This document shows positions 10,053-17,811 of a stretch of DNA of 64,000 bases, in pieces. Source of the DNA: Armatimonadota bacterium. GTDB taxonomy: Bacteria > Sysuimicrobiota > Sysuimicrobiia > Sysuimicrobiales > Humicultoraceae. The DNA lies in NCBI GenBank assembly GCA_031081715.1, contig JAVHMA010000003.1:1-64000 (forward strand), in the 5' to 3' direction. The notes beneath the pieces are model-generated. The model did no database searches, was not told the DNA's origin, and saw nothing but the letters and a program-made list of their open reading frames with translations. The position numbers and the translations under genes are program-made. Every line of letters begins with the position of its first letter. Within the stretch, counting starts at the first letter, position 1.

Positions 10053-10880
10053 TCAGGCGACGTACCGTCGCATGCGCTCCAGGCCCTCCCGCGCGAGCGC
10101 CGCCGGATCGCGCGCCCAGTACTCCGGACGGAACAGCTCCAGCGAGTAAGGACCGCCGTAGCCCGTCCGCCGGATGCGCTCGATGAGCGGCGCCAGCGGG
10201 ATCACGCCAAGCCCCGGGAGCAGCCGCTGCGCGTCGCCGAGCGCCGACGGCGCCCCCGCCTCGGCGTCGTCCAGGTGGACGATGAGCAGCCGCTCATCGT
10301 CCAGGCCGTCGAGGTCCTCCAGGCGCGAGCCCCCGACGTAGAAGTGGAACGCGTCGATGACGAGCCCCACGCGTGCCTCGCCCAGCTCGTCCAGCACGTC
10401 GCGCGCGGCGCGCAGCGTGTTGACCGAGCACGTGGGGAAGCCGAGGAACTCGAAGCCGACGCGCACGCCGGACTCCGCGGTGCCGGCCACGAGCGCCCTG
10501 AGCGCGGCCACGGTGCGCGCCCGCACCTCGGTCGCGCTCAGGCCATCTGGCGGCAGGAAGCTCGGCACGGCGACGATGGCCGGGCAGTCCAGCGCCCGCG
10601 CCCAGCGCGCCAGCAGGCGGCCGCGCTCCACGACGCGCGCGAGCGCCTCGCCGGTCCGGAGCGTGGCGTCCTCGAGGGCGTTGACGGTGTACACCTCCAG
10701 GCCGAGGGTGCGCGCCAGCGCGCGCGCGGCCTCGAGCGTCCCGCCCGCGGCGAGATACCGCTCGATCTTGGTGTCGCGGAGCTCGACCCCCTGGTAGCCC
10801 GCGGCAGCCGCGAGCCGGAGGTCGGCCTCCAGGCCGACGGCCTCGCCGGTCGTCGCGCCGTTCAGGCCGAACCGCGTCAT
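10053..10880 (-). CDS. TIM-barrel sugar isomerase/epimerase (AP endonuclease 2 fold)
   Basis: This 275-residue protein is the first gene of the nine-gene minus-strand operon. The ATG at 10880 follows a GGAGGGG ribosome site by a few bases. Longer in-frame starts add only a proline-rich leader without homology. Typical metal-site strands of this family are visible: VELRDTKIE, VGFEFLGFPT, VGLVIDAFHFYVGG, IVHLDDAE and SLELFRPEYW. The glutamates, aspartate and histidines in them are the usual divalent-metal ligands. Relatives include IolE/IolH-like, hydroxypyruvate isomerase-like and tagatose epimerase-like enzymes. With the adjacent Gfo/Idh dehydrogenase it resembles inositol or rare-sugar catabolism modules. 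A specific reaction is not assignable. Confidence 0.9.
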   Translation of the reverse strand: MTRFGLNGATTGEAVGLEADLRLAAAAGYQGVELRDTKIERYLAAGGTLEAARALARTLGLEVYTVNALEDATLRTGEALARVVERGRLLARWARALDCPAIVAVPSFLPPDGLSATEVRARTVAALRALVAGTAESGVRVGFEFLGFPTCSVNTLRAARDVLDELGEARVGLVIDAFHFYVGGSRLEDLDGLDDERLLIVHLDDAEAGAPSALGDAQRLLPGLGVIPLAPLIERIRRTGYGGPYSLELFRPEYWARDPAALAREGLERMRRYVA

Positions 10881-11121
10881 CGTCCCCTCCTGCTCCACCT
10901 GAGAGATTGGCGGCGGGCGGACCCGGCCCTCCAGCCGCCCGACCACTCCGCGGGCTGGTCGCGCGCGACCCGGACGCGCGCGCCGTCGCGGGGCCGCGAC
11001 ACGCGACGATCTCGTCCGCGCGGCCTCCTCCCCGCACGCTTCCCGGCGCCGGAGCGCAACCCCTCCCGGCGCGGCGCCGGAGCGCCTAGAATCGAGGGGA
11101 AGCCGACGTGGGAGGCGCCCG
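10881..11121. promoter_or_regulatory. Divergent intergenic region between sugar operon and gcdH
   Basis: This 241-base GC-rich spacer must hold promoters for both the minus-strand operon and the plus-strand acyl-CoA dehydrogenase. On the plus strand TAGAAT at 11087-11092 resembles a -10 box, but no good -35 sits 16-18 bases upstream. The sequence GGCGCCGGAGCGC occurs twice (11045-11057 and about 11073-11085), just before that box. Assignments are weak. Confidence 0.3.
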
Positions 11122-12300
11122 ATGCGCGAGTTGACGCTCCGCCCGACCGATTACTACCAGCTCGACGAGCTGCTCGACGACGACGCCCGGCTGGTGCGGG
11201 ACACGGTGCGGCGCTTCGTGGACCGCGAGGTCATCCCGCACATCGGCGGCTGGTGGCTGCGCGGCGAGTTCCCGCGCCACCTGCCCGCGGCGCTCGGCGA
11301 GCTCGGTGTGCTCGGCGCGAATCTGCCGGTTGAATACGGCGCGGCCGGGGTGAACAACGTCACCTACGGTCTGATCCTGCAGGAGCTGGAACGCGGCGAC
11401 TCCGGGCTGCGGTCCTTCGCCTCGGTGCAGGGCGCGCTGGTGATGTACCCGATCCACGCGTTCGGCAGCGAGGCGCAGAAACGGCACTGGCTCCCGCGTC
11501 TGGCCCGGGGCGACGCCGTGGGGTGCTTCGGGCTCACCGAGCCCGGTGCCGGCTCCGACCCGGGGGCGATGCAGACTCGCGCGCGTCGGCGTGGCGGTGG
11601 CTGGGAGCTCACGGGGACCAAGATGTGGATCACCAACGGCTCGCTCGCCGACGTCGCGGTCGTGTGGGCGAAAGACGACGAGGGCGAGATCCGCGGCTTC
11701 CTGGTCGAGCGCGGCACGCCCGGCTTTGTCGCGCACGAGATCACGACCAAGGCGAGCATGCGCGCCTCGGACACCTCAGAGCTCGTGCTCGAGGGCGTGC
11801 GGGTGGACGATGATGCGCGCCTCCCCGAGGCGAACGGGCTGCGCGCGCCGCTGTCGTGTCTGACGCAGGCGCGCTACGGCATCGCGTGGGGCGCCGTCGG
11901 CGCGGCGGCCGCGTGCTTCGAGGAGGCGCTCGCCTACGCGGGCGCGCGCACCGCCTTCGGCCGGCCGATCGCCGCGCGCCAGCTCATTCAGGCGCGCCTG
12001 GTGGACATGCTCACCGAGCTCACCAAGGGCCAGCTCCTGGCCTTCCGCCTGGGGCAGCTGAAGGACGCGGGCCGGATGCGCTACACGCACGTGTCGCTCG
12101 CCAAGCGCAACAACGTGCGCATGGCGCTGGAGGTCGCGCGCGCCGCGCGCACGATCCTGGGCGCCTACGGCGTCACGCTCGAGTACCACGCGATGCGCCA
12201 CGCGGCGAACCTGGAGTCGGTGGATACCTACGAGGGTACGCACGACATCCACACGTTGGTTGTGGGACGCGACCTGACCGGACTCGACGCGTTCCAGTAG
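11122..12300 (+). CDS. gcdH: Glutaryl-CoA dehydrogenase-like acyl-CoA dehydrogenase
   Basis: This 392-residue flavoenzyme would oxidise and decarboxylate glutaryl-CoA to crotonyl-CoA in lysine, tryptophan or aromatic degradation. The resemblance to glutaryl-CoA dehydrogenase rather than general acyl-CoA dehydrogenases is close: RSFASVQGALVMYPI retains the substrate-carboxylate arginine (R97), and GCFGLTEPGAGSDP and TGTKMWITNGS form the FAD loop. ARYGIAWG, LADMLTELT-like VDMLTELTKG, and DTYEGTHDIHTL with the catalytic base E371 follow the mammalian and bacterial enzyme closely. GGGAGG lies shortly before the ATG. It stands alone, divergent from the sugar operon, with a strong hairpin terminator after it. 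It might accept another dicarboxyl-CoA. Confidence 0.93.
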   Translation: MRELTLRPTDYYQLDELLDDDARLVRDTVRRFVDREVIPHIGGWWLRGEFPRHLPAALGELGVLGANLPVEYGAAGVNNVTYGLILQELERGDSGLRSFASVQGALVMYPIHAFGSEAQKRHWLPRLARGDAVGCFGLTEPGAGSDPGAMQTRARRRGGGWELTGTKMWITNGSLADVAVVWAKDDEGEIRGFLVERGTPGFVAHEITTKASMRASDTSELVLEGVRVDDDARLPEANGLRAPLSCLTQARYGIAWGAVGAAAACFEEALAYAGARTAFGRPIAARQLIQARLVDMLTELTKGQLLAFRLGQLKDAGRMRYTHVSLAKRNNVRMALEVARAARTILGAYGVTLEYHAMRHAANLESVDTYEGTHDIHTLVVGRDLTGLDAFQ

Positions 12301-12316
12301 GGCGCCCCAAGAACGC

Positions 12317-12351
12317 AAAGAAACGGCGGAAGCCGTTCCCGCCGTTTCTTT
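12317..12351. terminator. Bidirectional hairpin terminator after gcdH
   Basis: The 13-base arms AAAGAAACGGCGG (12317-12329) and CCGCCGTTTCTTT (12339-12351) are perfectly complementary around a nine-base loop. Outer bases GCCCCA and TGGGGC extend the stem after a bulge. The arms are T-rich at the 3' side in both directions, so it could end both the gcdH transcript and the small minus-strand reading frame at 12370-12484. Confidence 0.75.
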
Positions 12352-12369
12352 GGGGCAAGCGCAGGGCGG

Positions 12370-12484
12370 CTACTTGCCCTTCTTCTTAGCGGCCTTCTTC
12401 GCCTTCTTCGCCACCGTCCTCGCCTCCTTCTCCTGGAAGATGGACGGCAGGAGCGTGCCGTCGCATCCCCGTTCGATACCACAT
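12370..12484 (-). pseudogene. Small Lys/Ala-tailed ORF, apparently frameshifted
   Basis: On the minus strand GGAGGA lies eight bases before an ATG at 12484, an ideal start. That frame gives only 32 codons (MWYRTGMRRHAP...) and stops at 12386. The next frame (+1) reads DGTLLPSIFQEKEAR followed by a coding-looking basic tail, AKKAKKAAKKKGK, and a TAG at 12370-12372, directly before the terminator hairpin. It has no ATG or GTG start of its own after an in-frame TAA. The simplest reading is one small protein of about 38 residues interrupted by a single-base indel, or a programmed +1 shift. The tail resembles histone-H1-like or nucleoid-protein termini, but the composition alone does not prove a function. 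A sequencing error is equally possible. Confidence 0.4.
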
Positions 12485-12581
12485 ATAGAGATTCCTCCTT
12501 AGTCAAACACAATTTGTGGGGTAGAGGGCAACGGCACCGCCGGAGGAAGGAGACGCGTGAGTCCGCCAGAATCCGCAACGC

Positions 12582-14498
12582 GTGTCGAGGCGTCGCACCC
12601 TCCGGCTGGCGGTGCTCGTCGCCACCGCGGTTACCGGACTTGCCGGCCTGGTCGCAACCGCGCAGACGCGCCCGGCCGACATCGCCGGCCACTGGGCCGA
12701 GGAGCGGATCGCCGATCTGGCCGCGCGCGGTGTGGTAGCGCCGGCCGGGGACGGCACGTTCCGTCCCGACGAACCGGTCACGCGGGCGCAGTTCGTGGCC
12801 TGGGTCGTCGGCGCGCGGGGGCTGCCGCCGGCACGCGCCGAGCCGTTCGCCGACGTGCCGCTGACGCACCCGCTGGCCGCGGCCGTGGAGACGGCCGCGG
12901 CCTATGGTATCGTGCCGTCCGGCGGCGTGTTCCGGCCAAACCAGCCGCTGGCCCGCGGGGACGCGGTCACCTTCGCCGTGCGCACGCTCGGCTACACGTT
13001 CGAGTCGGGCTACATGGCGACCGCGGCCCTGCCGTTCCGCGACTTGGACGGATGGCCGCCGGCGGTCCGCGGCGCCGTGGCCGTCGCGGCACTCACCACG
13101 CCCCCGCTCCTGCGTGAACCCGCTTCCGACCGCTTCCGCCCCGCCGAGGCGATGACGCGCGCGGAGGCGGCGAGTCTGATCTGGGCCTACCTTCAGGCGG
13201 TCGAATCCGGCGTTGCCCTCACCTACAGCGTGGCGCTGGCGCCGGGCGTCACGTTGATTCTCGAGAAGCGCGGCGCGCTCCGGGCGCTGCCGGTGTGGCG
13301 CGTCCAGGTCGGCGCGTTCGCCGAGGAGGACCGCGCCCGGCGGTTGGCCGAGACGATGCGTGCGCGCGGCCTGGCCGCGGTCGTGGAGCTGGTCGACGAC
13401 CTCTACAAGGTGCGCGTCGGCGGCTTCAACGTGCGCGACGAGGCCGCAGCGCTCCAGCGCCGGCTGGCGGGCGACGGCCTGACCGGCGTCCCGATCCTGA
13501 CCGTGCACGACTACGAGGCGCTGCCAGGGCCGTTCTGGACCGGTGTGCTCCTCATCGAGCCTGCGGCGGGCGCGCGGCTACGGCCGGCGCCCGCGGGCGC
13601 CAACGGGCAGGGCCGGGCGCGGCCCAGTGAGGTGGCCCGGCGCACCGCCGCGCTGGCCGCGACGAACGGCGGGTTCTTCTCGGCCTCGGGCGACCCGCTC
13701 GGCTGCCTGGCCATCGACGGCGAGGTGCACAGCGAGCCGATCGCAGGCCGGACCTGCGCCGGGTTCACCGACGACGGCGGGGTGCTCTTCGACCTGATGC
13801 GCCTCGACGCCGCGGCCGCAACAGAGCTCGGCAGCGTGGCGATCGACGGGATCAACCGCGGCCGGGGCGCCAACGAGGTGATCCTCTACCGGCCGTCCTT
13901 CGGCCCGGCCACGCGCACCAACGCGTTCGGCGCCGAGGTCACAGTCGTCGATGACCTGGTGGGGAGCGTCACCGACGGCCGCGGCGGCGCCGCGATCCCG
14001 CCGGGGGGCTATGTGCTCTCCGGCCACGGCCGGGGCCGTGCCGCGCTGCTGGCGGCCTTCCGCCCCGGCGACCGCGTGGCGCTGCGCGCGCGTCTGGCGC
14101 CGGTCTCCGGCGACCCGCGATGGGAGCAAGTGCGCCACGTGATCGGCGGCGGCCCGCGGCTGCTGGCCGGCGGGCTCTTCGCCGGCGGCGAGGGGTTTCG
14201 CCCGTCGTTTGGCGAGCGCCGCCACCCGCGCACCGCGCTCGGCCGCCTGGCCGACGGCCGGATCGTCCTCGTGACGGTCGGTGGCCGGCAACCCTATCAC
14301 AGTCTCGGCATGACCCTGACCGAGCTCGCGGCATACCTGCGACAGCTCGGCGCCACCGACGCATTGAACCTGGACGGCGGGGGCTCGACGACGCTCGTCG
14401 TGCGCGGCGCCGTCATCAACCTGCCCTCCGACGAGACCGGCGAGCGGCCGGTCAGCGACGTGCTCCTGGTGCTCGCGCCGGGCGCCGGGGCGCCGTAA
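12582..14498 (+). CDS. Secreted SLH-SPOR-phosphodiester glycosidase (NAGPA/DUF2233) protein
   Basis: The protein has 638 residues. A signal peptide (RTLRLAVLVATAVTGLAGLV) is followed by three SLH repeats, marked by IAGHWAEERIADLAARGVV, GTFRPDEPVTRAQF and RFRPAEAMTRAEAASLIW (about residues 30-205), which attach to the cell wall. A SPOR-like domain (VWRVQVGAFAEEDRARRLAE, about 245-315) could bind denuded peptidoglycan. The C-terminal half is a phosphodiester glycosidase domain with AATNGGFFSASGDPLGCLAI and NLDGGGSTTLVVRG; this fold cleaves GlcNAc-phosphodiesters or caps. The architecture suggests a wall-anchored enzyme acting on envelope glycans or exopolysaccharide. The GTG at 12582 is the first in-frame start after a stop but has a weak ribosome site. 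A strong GGAGGAAGGAG lies 30 bases further upstream, so the start is uncertain. Confidence 0.88.
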   Translation: MSRRRTLRLAVLVATAVTGLAGLVATAQTRPADIAGHWAEERIADLAARGVVAPAGDGTFRPDEPVTRAQFVAWVVGARGLPPARAEPFADVPLTHPLAAAVETAAAYGIVPSGGVFRPNQPLARGDAVTFAVRTLGYTFESGYMATAALPFRDLDGWPPAVRGAVAVAALTTPPLLREPASDRFRPAEAMTRAEAASLIWAYLQAVESGVALTYSVALAPGVTLILEKRGALRALPVWRVQVGAFAEEDRARRLAETMRARGLAAVVELVDDLYKVRVGGFNVRDEAAALQRRLAGDGLTGVPILTVHDYEALPGPFWTGVLLIEPAAGARLRPAPAGANGQGRARPSEVARRTAALAATNGGFFSASGDPLGCLAIDGEVHSEPIAGRTCAGFTDDGGVLFDLMRLDAAAATELGSVAIDGINRGRGANEVILYRPSFGPATRTNAFGAEVTVVDDLVGSVTDGRGGAAIPPGGYVLSGHGRGRAALLAAFRPGDRVALRARLAPVSGDPRWEQVRHVIGGGPRLLAGGLFAGGEGFRPSFGERRHPRTALGRLADGRIVLVTVGGRQPYHSLGMTLTELAAYLRQLGATDALNLDGGGSTTLVVRGAVINLPSDETGERPVSDVLLVLAPGAGAP

Positions 14499-14521
14499 CC
14501 GCCGCACCGCGGAGCGCCCGG

Positions 14522-15406
14522 GTGCCCGAGCTGCCCGACGTCGTCGTATACGTGGAGCGTCTGGCCGCCCTCTTCGCAGGCCGGCGGCTCGACGAGGTCC
14601 GGCTGCGCTCGCCCTTCGTCCTGCGCACCGTGGACCCGCCGCTGGACGCGGCCGCCGGCCGGACGCTGCGCGCGGTGCGCCGGGTGGGCAAGCGCGTGGT
14701 GCTCGCGCTGGACGGCGACCTGTTCGTGGTCATCCACTTGATGATCGCGGGCCGGTTGCGGCTGCGTCGGGCCTCCGCGCGTCCGGGCCGCGACGCCCTC
14801 GCGGTGTTCCGGTTCGGCGCGGACGCACTCTGGTTGACCGAGGCCGGCACGCGCCGGCGCGCGTCGCTGCACGTCGTGCAGGGAGACGCCGCGCTGGCCG
14901 CGCTCGACCCCGGCGGCCTCGACGTGCTGACCGCCTCGCCCGAGGCGTTCACCGCGGCGCTGCGGCGCGAGCGGCATACGGTCAAGCGTGCGCTCACCGA
15001 CCCGGCGCTCTTCGACGGCATCGGCAACGCGTACTCCGACGAGATCCTCCACCTGGCGCGGCTCTCCCCGGTAATCCGCACCGACCGGCTCACCGACGAG
15101 GAGGTCGGCCGGCTCTACGCCGCCGCGCGCGAGACGCTGGCGGCCTGGATCGGCCGGCTGCGCGACGAGGTCGGCGAGGGCTTCCCAAAGAAGGTGACGG
15201 CCCACCGCGAGGGCATGCGCGTGCACGGCCGGTTCCGGCAGCCGTGCCCGGTCTGCGGGGCGCCGATCCAGCGCGTCGTGTGGGCGGAGAACGAGATGAA
15301 CTACTGCCCGGTCTGCCAGACCGGCGGGAAGGTGCTCTCCGACCGCGTGCTAGCGCGGCTGCTGGGTCGCGACTGGGCGGGCTGGGGCCTGCGAGGGGAG
15401 CGCTGA
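14522..15406 (+). CDS. Fpg/Nei family DNA glycosylase/AP lyase
   Basis: This 294-residue base-excision repair enzyme removes oxidised bases and cleaves abasic sites. The GTG at 14522 gives (M)PELPD, exposing the obligatory N-terminal proline nucleophile and glutamate; longer in-frame starts would bury it. The conserved lysine sits in RVGKRVVLAL (residue about 58). The helix-two-turn-helix is FDGIGNAYSDEILHLARLSP. A C-terminal zinc finger is present as CPVCGAPIQR and YCPVCQ. The remaining C-terminal tail after the finger (KVLSDRVLARLLGRDW) is longer than in typical MutM. I cannot choose between Fpg (8-oxoguanine) and Nei (oxidised pyrimidines) from sequence alone. It ends one base before the D-aminoacylase start, so the two are co-transcribed, probably without functional linkage. 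Confidence 0.93.
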   Translation: MPELPDVVVYVERLAALFAGRRLDEVRLRSPFVLRTVDPPLDAAAGRTLRAVRRVGKRVVLALDGDLFVVIHLMIAGRLRLRRASARPGRDALAVFRFGADALWLTEAGTRRRASLHVVQGDAALAALDPGGLDVLTASPEAFTAALRRERHTVKRALTDPALFDGIGNAYSDEILHLARLSPVIRTDRLTDEEVGRLYAAARETLAAWIGRLRDEVGEGFPKKVTAHREGMRVHGRFRQPCPVCGAPIQRVVWAENEMNYCPVCQTGGKVLSDRVLARLLGRDWAGWGLRGER

Positions 15407-15407
15407 C

Positions 15408-16991
15408 GTGCTGGACCTGCTGATCCGCGGTGCCCGAATCGTCGACGGCACCGGCAACCCCTGGTGGCCGGGCGACGTCGGCGTGCGCGGCGACCGGATC
15501 GTCGAAGTCGGCGACCTGCGCGCCGCGGCCGCGCGGCGGGTCCTCGACGCCGCCGGCGCCGTGGTCGCCCCGGGCTTCATCGACCTCCACACGCACGCCG
15601 ACTTCACGCTGCCGTGCTACCCGCGCGCCGCGGCCATGGTGCGCCAGGGCGTGACCACCCAGCTCGTGGGTAACTGCGGGTTCTCGCCGTTCCCGGTGGT
15701 TCCGCAGCGCCTCGACCTGCTCCGCGCCTACGCGGCGTTCGTGGACGCGGGGCTGTCGTGGGACTGGCGCGATGCGGCCGGCTACGCCGCGGCGCTGGAG
15801 CGCCTGCCGCTCGCGTGCAACGTCGCGCTCCAGGTGGGGCACGGCGCGGTGCGGATCGCCGTGATGGGATTCGACGACCGCCCGCCGTCGGCGGCCGAGC
15901 TCGACGCGATGCGTCGCCTGGTCGCCGGGGCCTTCGAGGAGGGGGTCTTCGCGCTCTCGACCGGGCTGATCTACGTGCCGGGCAGCTACGCGCGGACCGA
16001 CGAGCTGGTCGCGCTGGCCGAGGTGGCCGCGCGCTACGGCGGGTTCTACTCCTCGCACGTACGCGGGGAAGGCGACACGCTGGTCGGGGCGATCGAGGAA
16101 GCGGAGGTGGGCCGGCGGGCGGGGGTGCCGGTGCAGTTGAGCCACCACAAGGCCAGCGGCCGGCGGAACTGGGGACGCGTCGCGCAGACGCTGGCAATGG
16201 TGGACCGCGCGCGGGCGGCGGGGCAGGACGTGCTCGCCGACCAGTACCCGTACACCGCGGGCAGCACGACGCTGGCCGCGACCGTGCCCGCGTGGGCGAT
16301 GCAGGGCGGGCTGGACGCGTTGCTGGCGCGCCTGGCCGACCCGCCGACGCGCGAGCGCATCCGGACCGAGATGGCCGGCGGCGGCGCGCCGGGCGAAAGG
16401 GAGTTCGAGCCGGAAGCGATCATGATCAGCGCCCTCCCCCCGGGTCCCGACTCGGCCTGCGAGGGCATGATGCTCACCGAGATCGCGGCGGCGCGTGGCG
16501 AGGAGCCGGTGGACGCGGCGCTCGGCCTGCTCGAGCGGCACCGCGGCGCGGTGCAGATGGTGGTCTTCTCAATGTCCGAGGACGACGTGCGATGCGTGAT
16601 GCGCCACCCGGCGGTGGCCATCGCGAGCGACGGCTGGACGCTCGCGCCCGAGGCGGGCGGCCGGCCGCACCCCCGCAGCTACGGCACCTACGCGCGCGTG
16701 CTGGGCCGCTACGTCCGCGAGGAGGGCGTGCTCCGACTGGAGGAGGCGGTGCGCAAGATGACGTCGCTGCCGGCCCGGCGCCTGGGTCGGCGCGATCTCG
16801 GGCTCATCCGGCCAGGCTGCGCGGCCGACCTCGTGGTCTTCGACCCGGACCGCGTCGCCGACCTGGCGACGTTCCAGGAGCCCCACCGCTTCTGCGCGGG
16901 CGTCTCCCACGTCGTGGTGGGGGGCCAGCTCGTGATCGAGGACGGCCGCGACACCGGCGCGCGGGCCGGGCGCGTGCTGCGGCGCGCGTGA
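15408..16991 (+). CDS. N-acyl-D-amino-acid deacylase (D-aminoacylase) family amidohydrolase
   Basis: This 527-residue metal-dependent amidohydrolase would release D-amino acids from N-acyl-D-amino acids. The N-terminal composite beta fold starts LDLLIRGARIVDGTGNPWWP. The metal site begins FIDLHTHADF (His-x-His). GNCGFSPFP carries the cysteine characteristic of D-aminoacylases. Further TIM-barrel strands include SSHVRGEG, LSHHKASGRRNW and IASDGWT, whose His and Asp residues complete the site. The C-terminus returns to the beta fold (GLIRPGCAADLVVFDPDRV). Length is typical for the family (about 480-540). The GTG start lies one base after the glycosylase stop with GAGGGGAG as ribosome site. Related sequences include dihydroorotase-like and N-acyl-D-glutamate deacylases, so the exact substrate is open. 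Confidence 0.9.
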   Translation: MLDLLIRGARIVDGTGNPWWPGDVGVRGDRIVEVGDLRAAAARRVLDAAGAVVAPGFIDLHTHADFTLPCYPRAAAMVRQGVTTQLVGNCGFSPFPVVPQRLDLLRAYAAFVDAGLSWDWRDAAGYAAALERLPLACNVALQVGHGAVRIAVMGFDDRPPSAAELDAMRRLVAGAFEEGVFALSTGLIYVPGSYARTDELVALAEVAARYGGFYSSHVRGEGDTLVGAIEEAEVGRRAGVPVQLSHHKASGRRNWGRVAQTLAMVDRARAAGQDVLADQYPYTAGSTTLAATVPAWAMQGGLDALLARLADPPTRERIRTEMAGGGAPGEREFEPEAIMISALPPGPDSACEGMMLTEIAAARGEEPVDAALGLLERHRGAVQMVVFSMSEDDVRCVMRHPAVAIASDGWTLAPEAGGRPHPRSYGTYARVLGRYVREEGVLRLEEAVRKMTSLPARRLGRRDLGLIRPGCAADLVVFDPDRVADLATFQEPHRFCAGVSHVVVGGQLVIEDGRDTGARAGRVLRRA

Positions 16992-17021
16992 TGCGACACC
17001 GGGACGGCGAGCGGGGCCCCG

Positions 17022-17594
17022 CTATCGCGGGTTGACCTGCGCGTCCAGGTCTCGGAACACCCGCACGAACGGCGACGAGAGTGTTTGCTCGAACTCCTCG
17101 AGCCACCGCTCGATGTACGGCCGGTCGAGGCACTGTACCCTTGCCAGAATCGCCCGCGCATCCTCCACGTCCCTGGGGCGGCCAGCGACGATCTTGTGGA
17201 TGAGGACGTCCTCGGGAGCGGCGAAGCGCACCGGAACGCCCCCGATCGGCACCGCCCGGGTGCGCATCATGGCCTCCTGTTCGTAGGCCGACACGGAGAG
17301 AATGACATCCACGTCGATCTGCGTGGTTGGGTCGGTGCACGGCAGGACGTAGTTCCTGCGGGCCAGCTCCTCGGCCCCGACGGCCGGCATCAGCCCGAGG
17401 CCGCGTACCACACTCAGGAGTTCGTTGAGCCGGTCGGGACCTCTGGCGACCGTGATGTCGATGTCGCGGGTCAGGCGGGGCTCACCGTAGAGGATGGCCG
17501 CATGCCCCCCGATGACCATGTAAGGGATACCGCCAGCCTCAAGCGCGCTCGCGATCCTCGCCAGGAGTGCGGAGACGGTTGATGGCTCTGGCAT
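17022..17594 (-). CDS. Nucleotidyltransferase (DNA polymerase beta superfamily, AbiEii/MNT-like)
   Basis: This 190-residue protein has the nucleotidyltransferase signature: IGGHAAILYGEPRLTRDIDI, giving GG at 29-30 and the metal aspartates D44 and D46. A third acidic position is QIDVDVIL (about 94-96). A helical C-terminus follows. The ATG at 17594 lies inside the 3' end of the 74-residue gene 17539-17763, a 56-base overlap that implies coupling. Relatives are found as toxins or RNA-modifying enzymes in AbiE and MNT-type modules and as orphan enzymes of unknown role. The upstream partner is not a HEPN or AbiEi protein as far as I can see, so a toxin-antitoxin function is only a possibility. 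It converges on the D-aminoacylase with 30 bases between them. Confidence 0.85.
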   Translation of the reverse strand: MPEPSTVSALLARIASALEAGGIPYMVIGGHAAILYGEPRLTRDIDITVARGPDRLNELLSVVRGLGLMPAVGAEELARRNYVLPCTDPTTQIDVDVILSVSAYEQEAMMRTRAVPIGGVPVRFAAPEDVLIHKIVAGRPRDVEDARAILARVQCLDRPYIERWLEEFEQTLSSPFVRVFRDLDAQVNPR

Positions 17595-17763
17595 ACCGGA
17601 TGTCCGGGTGCAGGTCTTCCGGGTCACGGGGACGATCGAACGCTCCCATCTCCCGGGCGAACCGCCACAACTGTTCCAGGACGGCCAGGTTTTCCCTGTA
17701 GCCTGCCGGGCGGCGGAGCCGTTGCAGCTCGAAGGCATCGAGCTCCGGCGTGCGCTTGATCAT
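17539..17763 (-). CDS. Small partner protein of the nucleotidyltransferase
   Basis: The protein has 74 residues (MIKRTPELDAFELQRLRR...), charged and predicted helical, with no signal or membrane segment. The pattern of a helix LAVLEQLWRFAREMGAF, a short PRDPEDL linker and an ILARALN-like DIRYARAINRL is reminiscent of unnamed small proteins often encoded directly before nucleotidyltransferases of this type. I know no established function. Its last 56 bases overlap the nucleotidyltransferase start in another frame. It could be an adaptor or antitoxin. Confidence 0.7.
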   Translation of the reverse strand: MIKRTPELDAFELQRLRRPAGYRENLAVLEQLWRFAREMGAFDRPRDPEDLHPDIRYARAINRLRTPGEDRERA

Positions 17764-17811
17764 CGGGACCCCCCTTACGCCTACTGTACCAGTTCCCGCG
17801 GGCTCCCTTCG

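Noticed and set aside
10881-10920. Possible glycine riboswitch before the sugar isomerase gene
   Set aside because: AATCTCTCAGG on the minus strand (10898-10908) resembles the 3' core of a glycine aptamer and is followed by the ribosome site, but no matching GAGAG 5' half or paired helices could be found upstream.
12557-13117. Reading frame starting at GTG 12557 with a better ribosome site
   Set aside because: The translated product has no domain signature and is the wrong frame for the SLH-SPOR-glycosidase protein that clearly covers the region.
17022-17763. Calling the nucleotidyltransferase pair an AbiE or MNT/HEPN toxin-antitoxin system
   Set aside because: The nucleotidyltransferase motif is clear, but the partner shows neither HEPN (RxxxxH) nor AbiEi features, so only an open two-gene module is reported.
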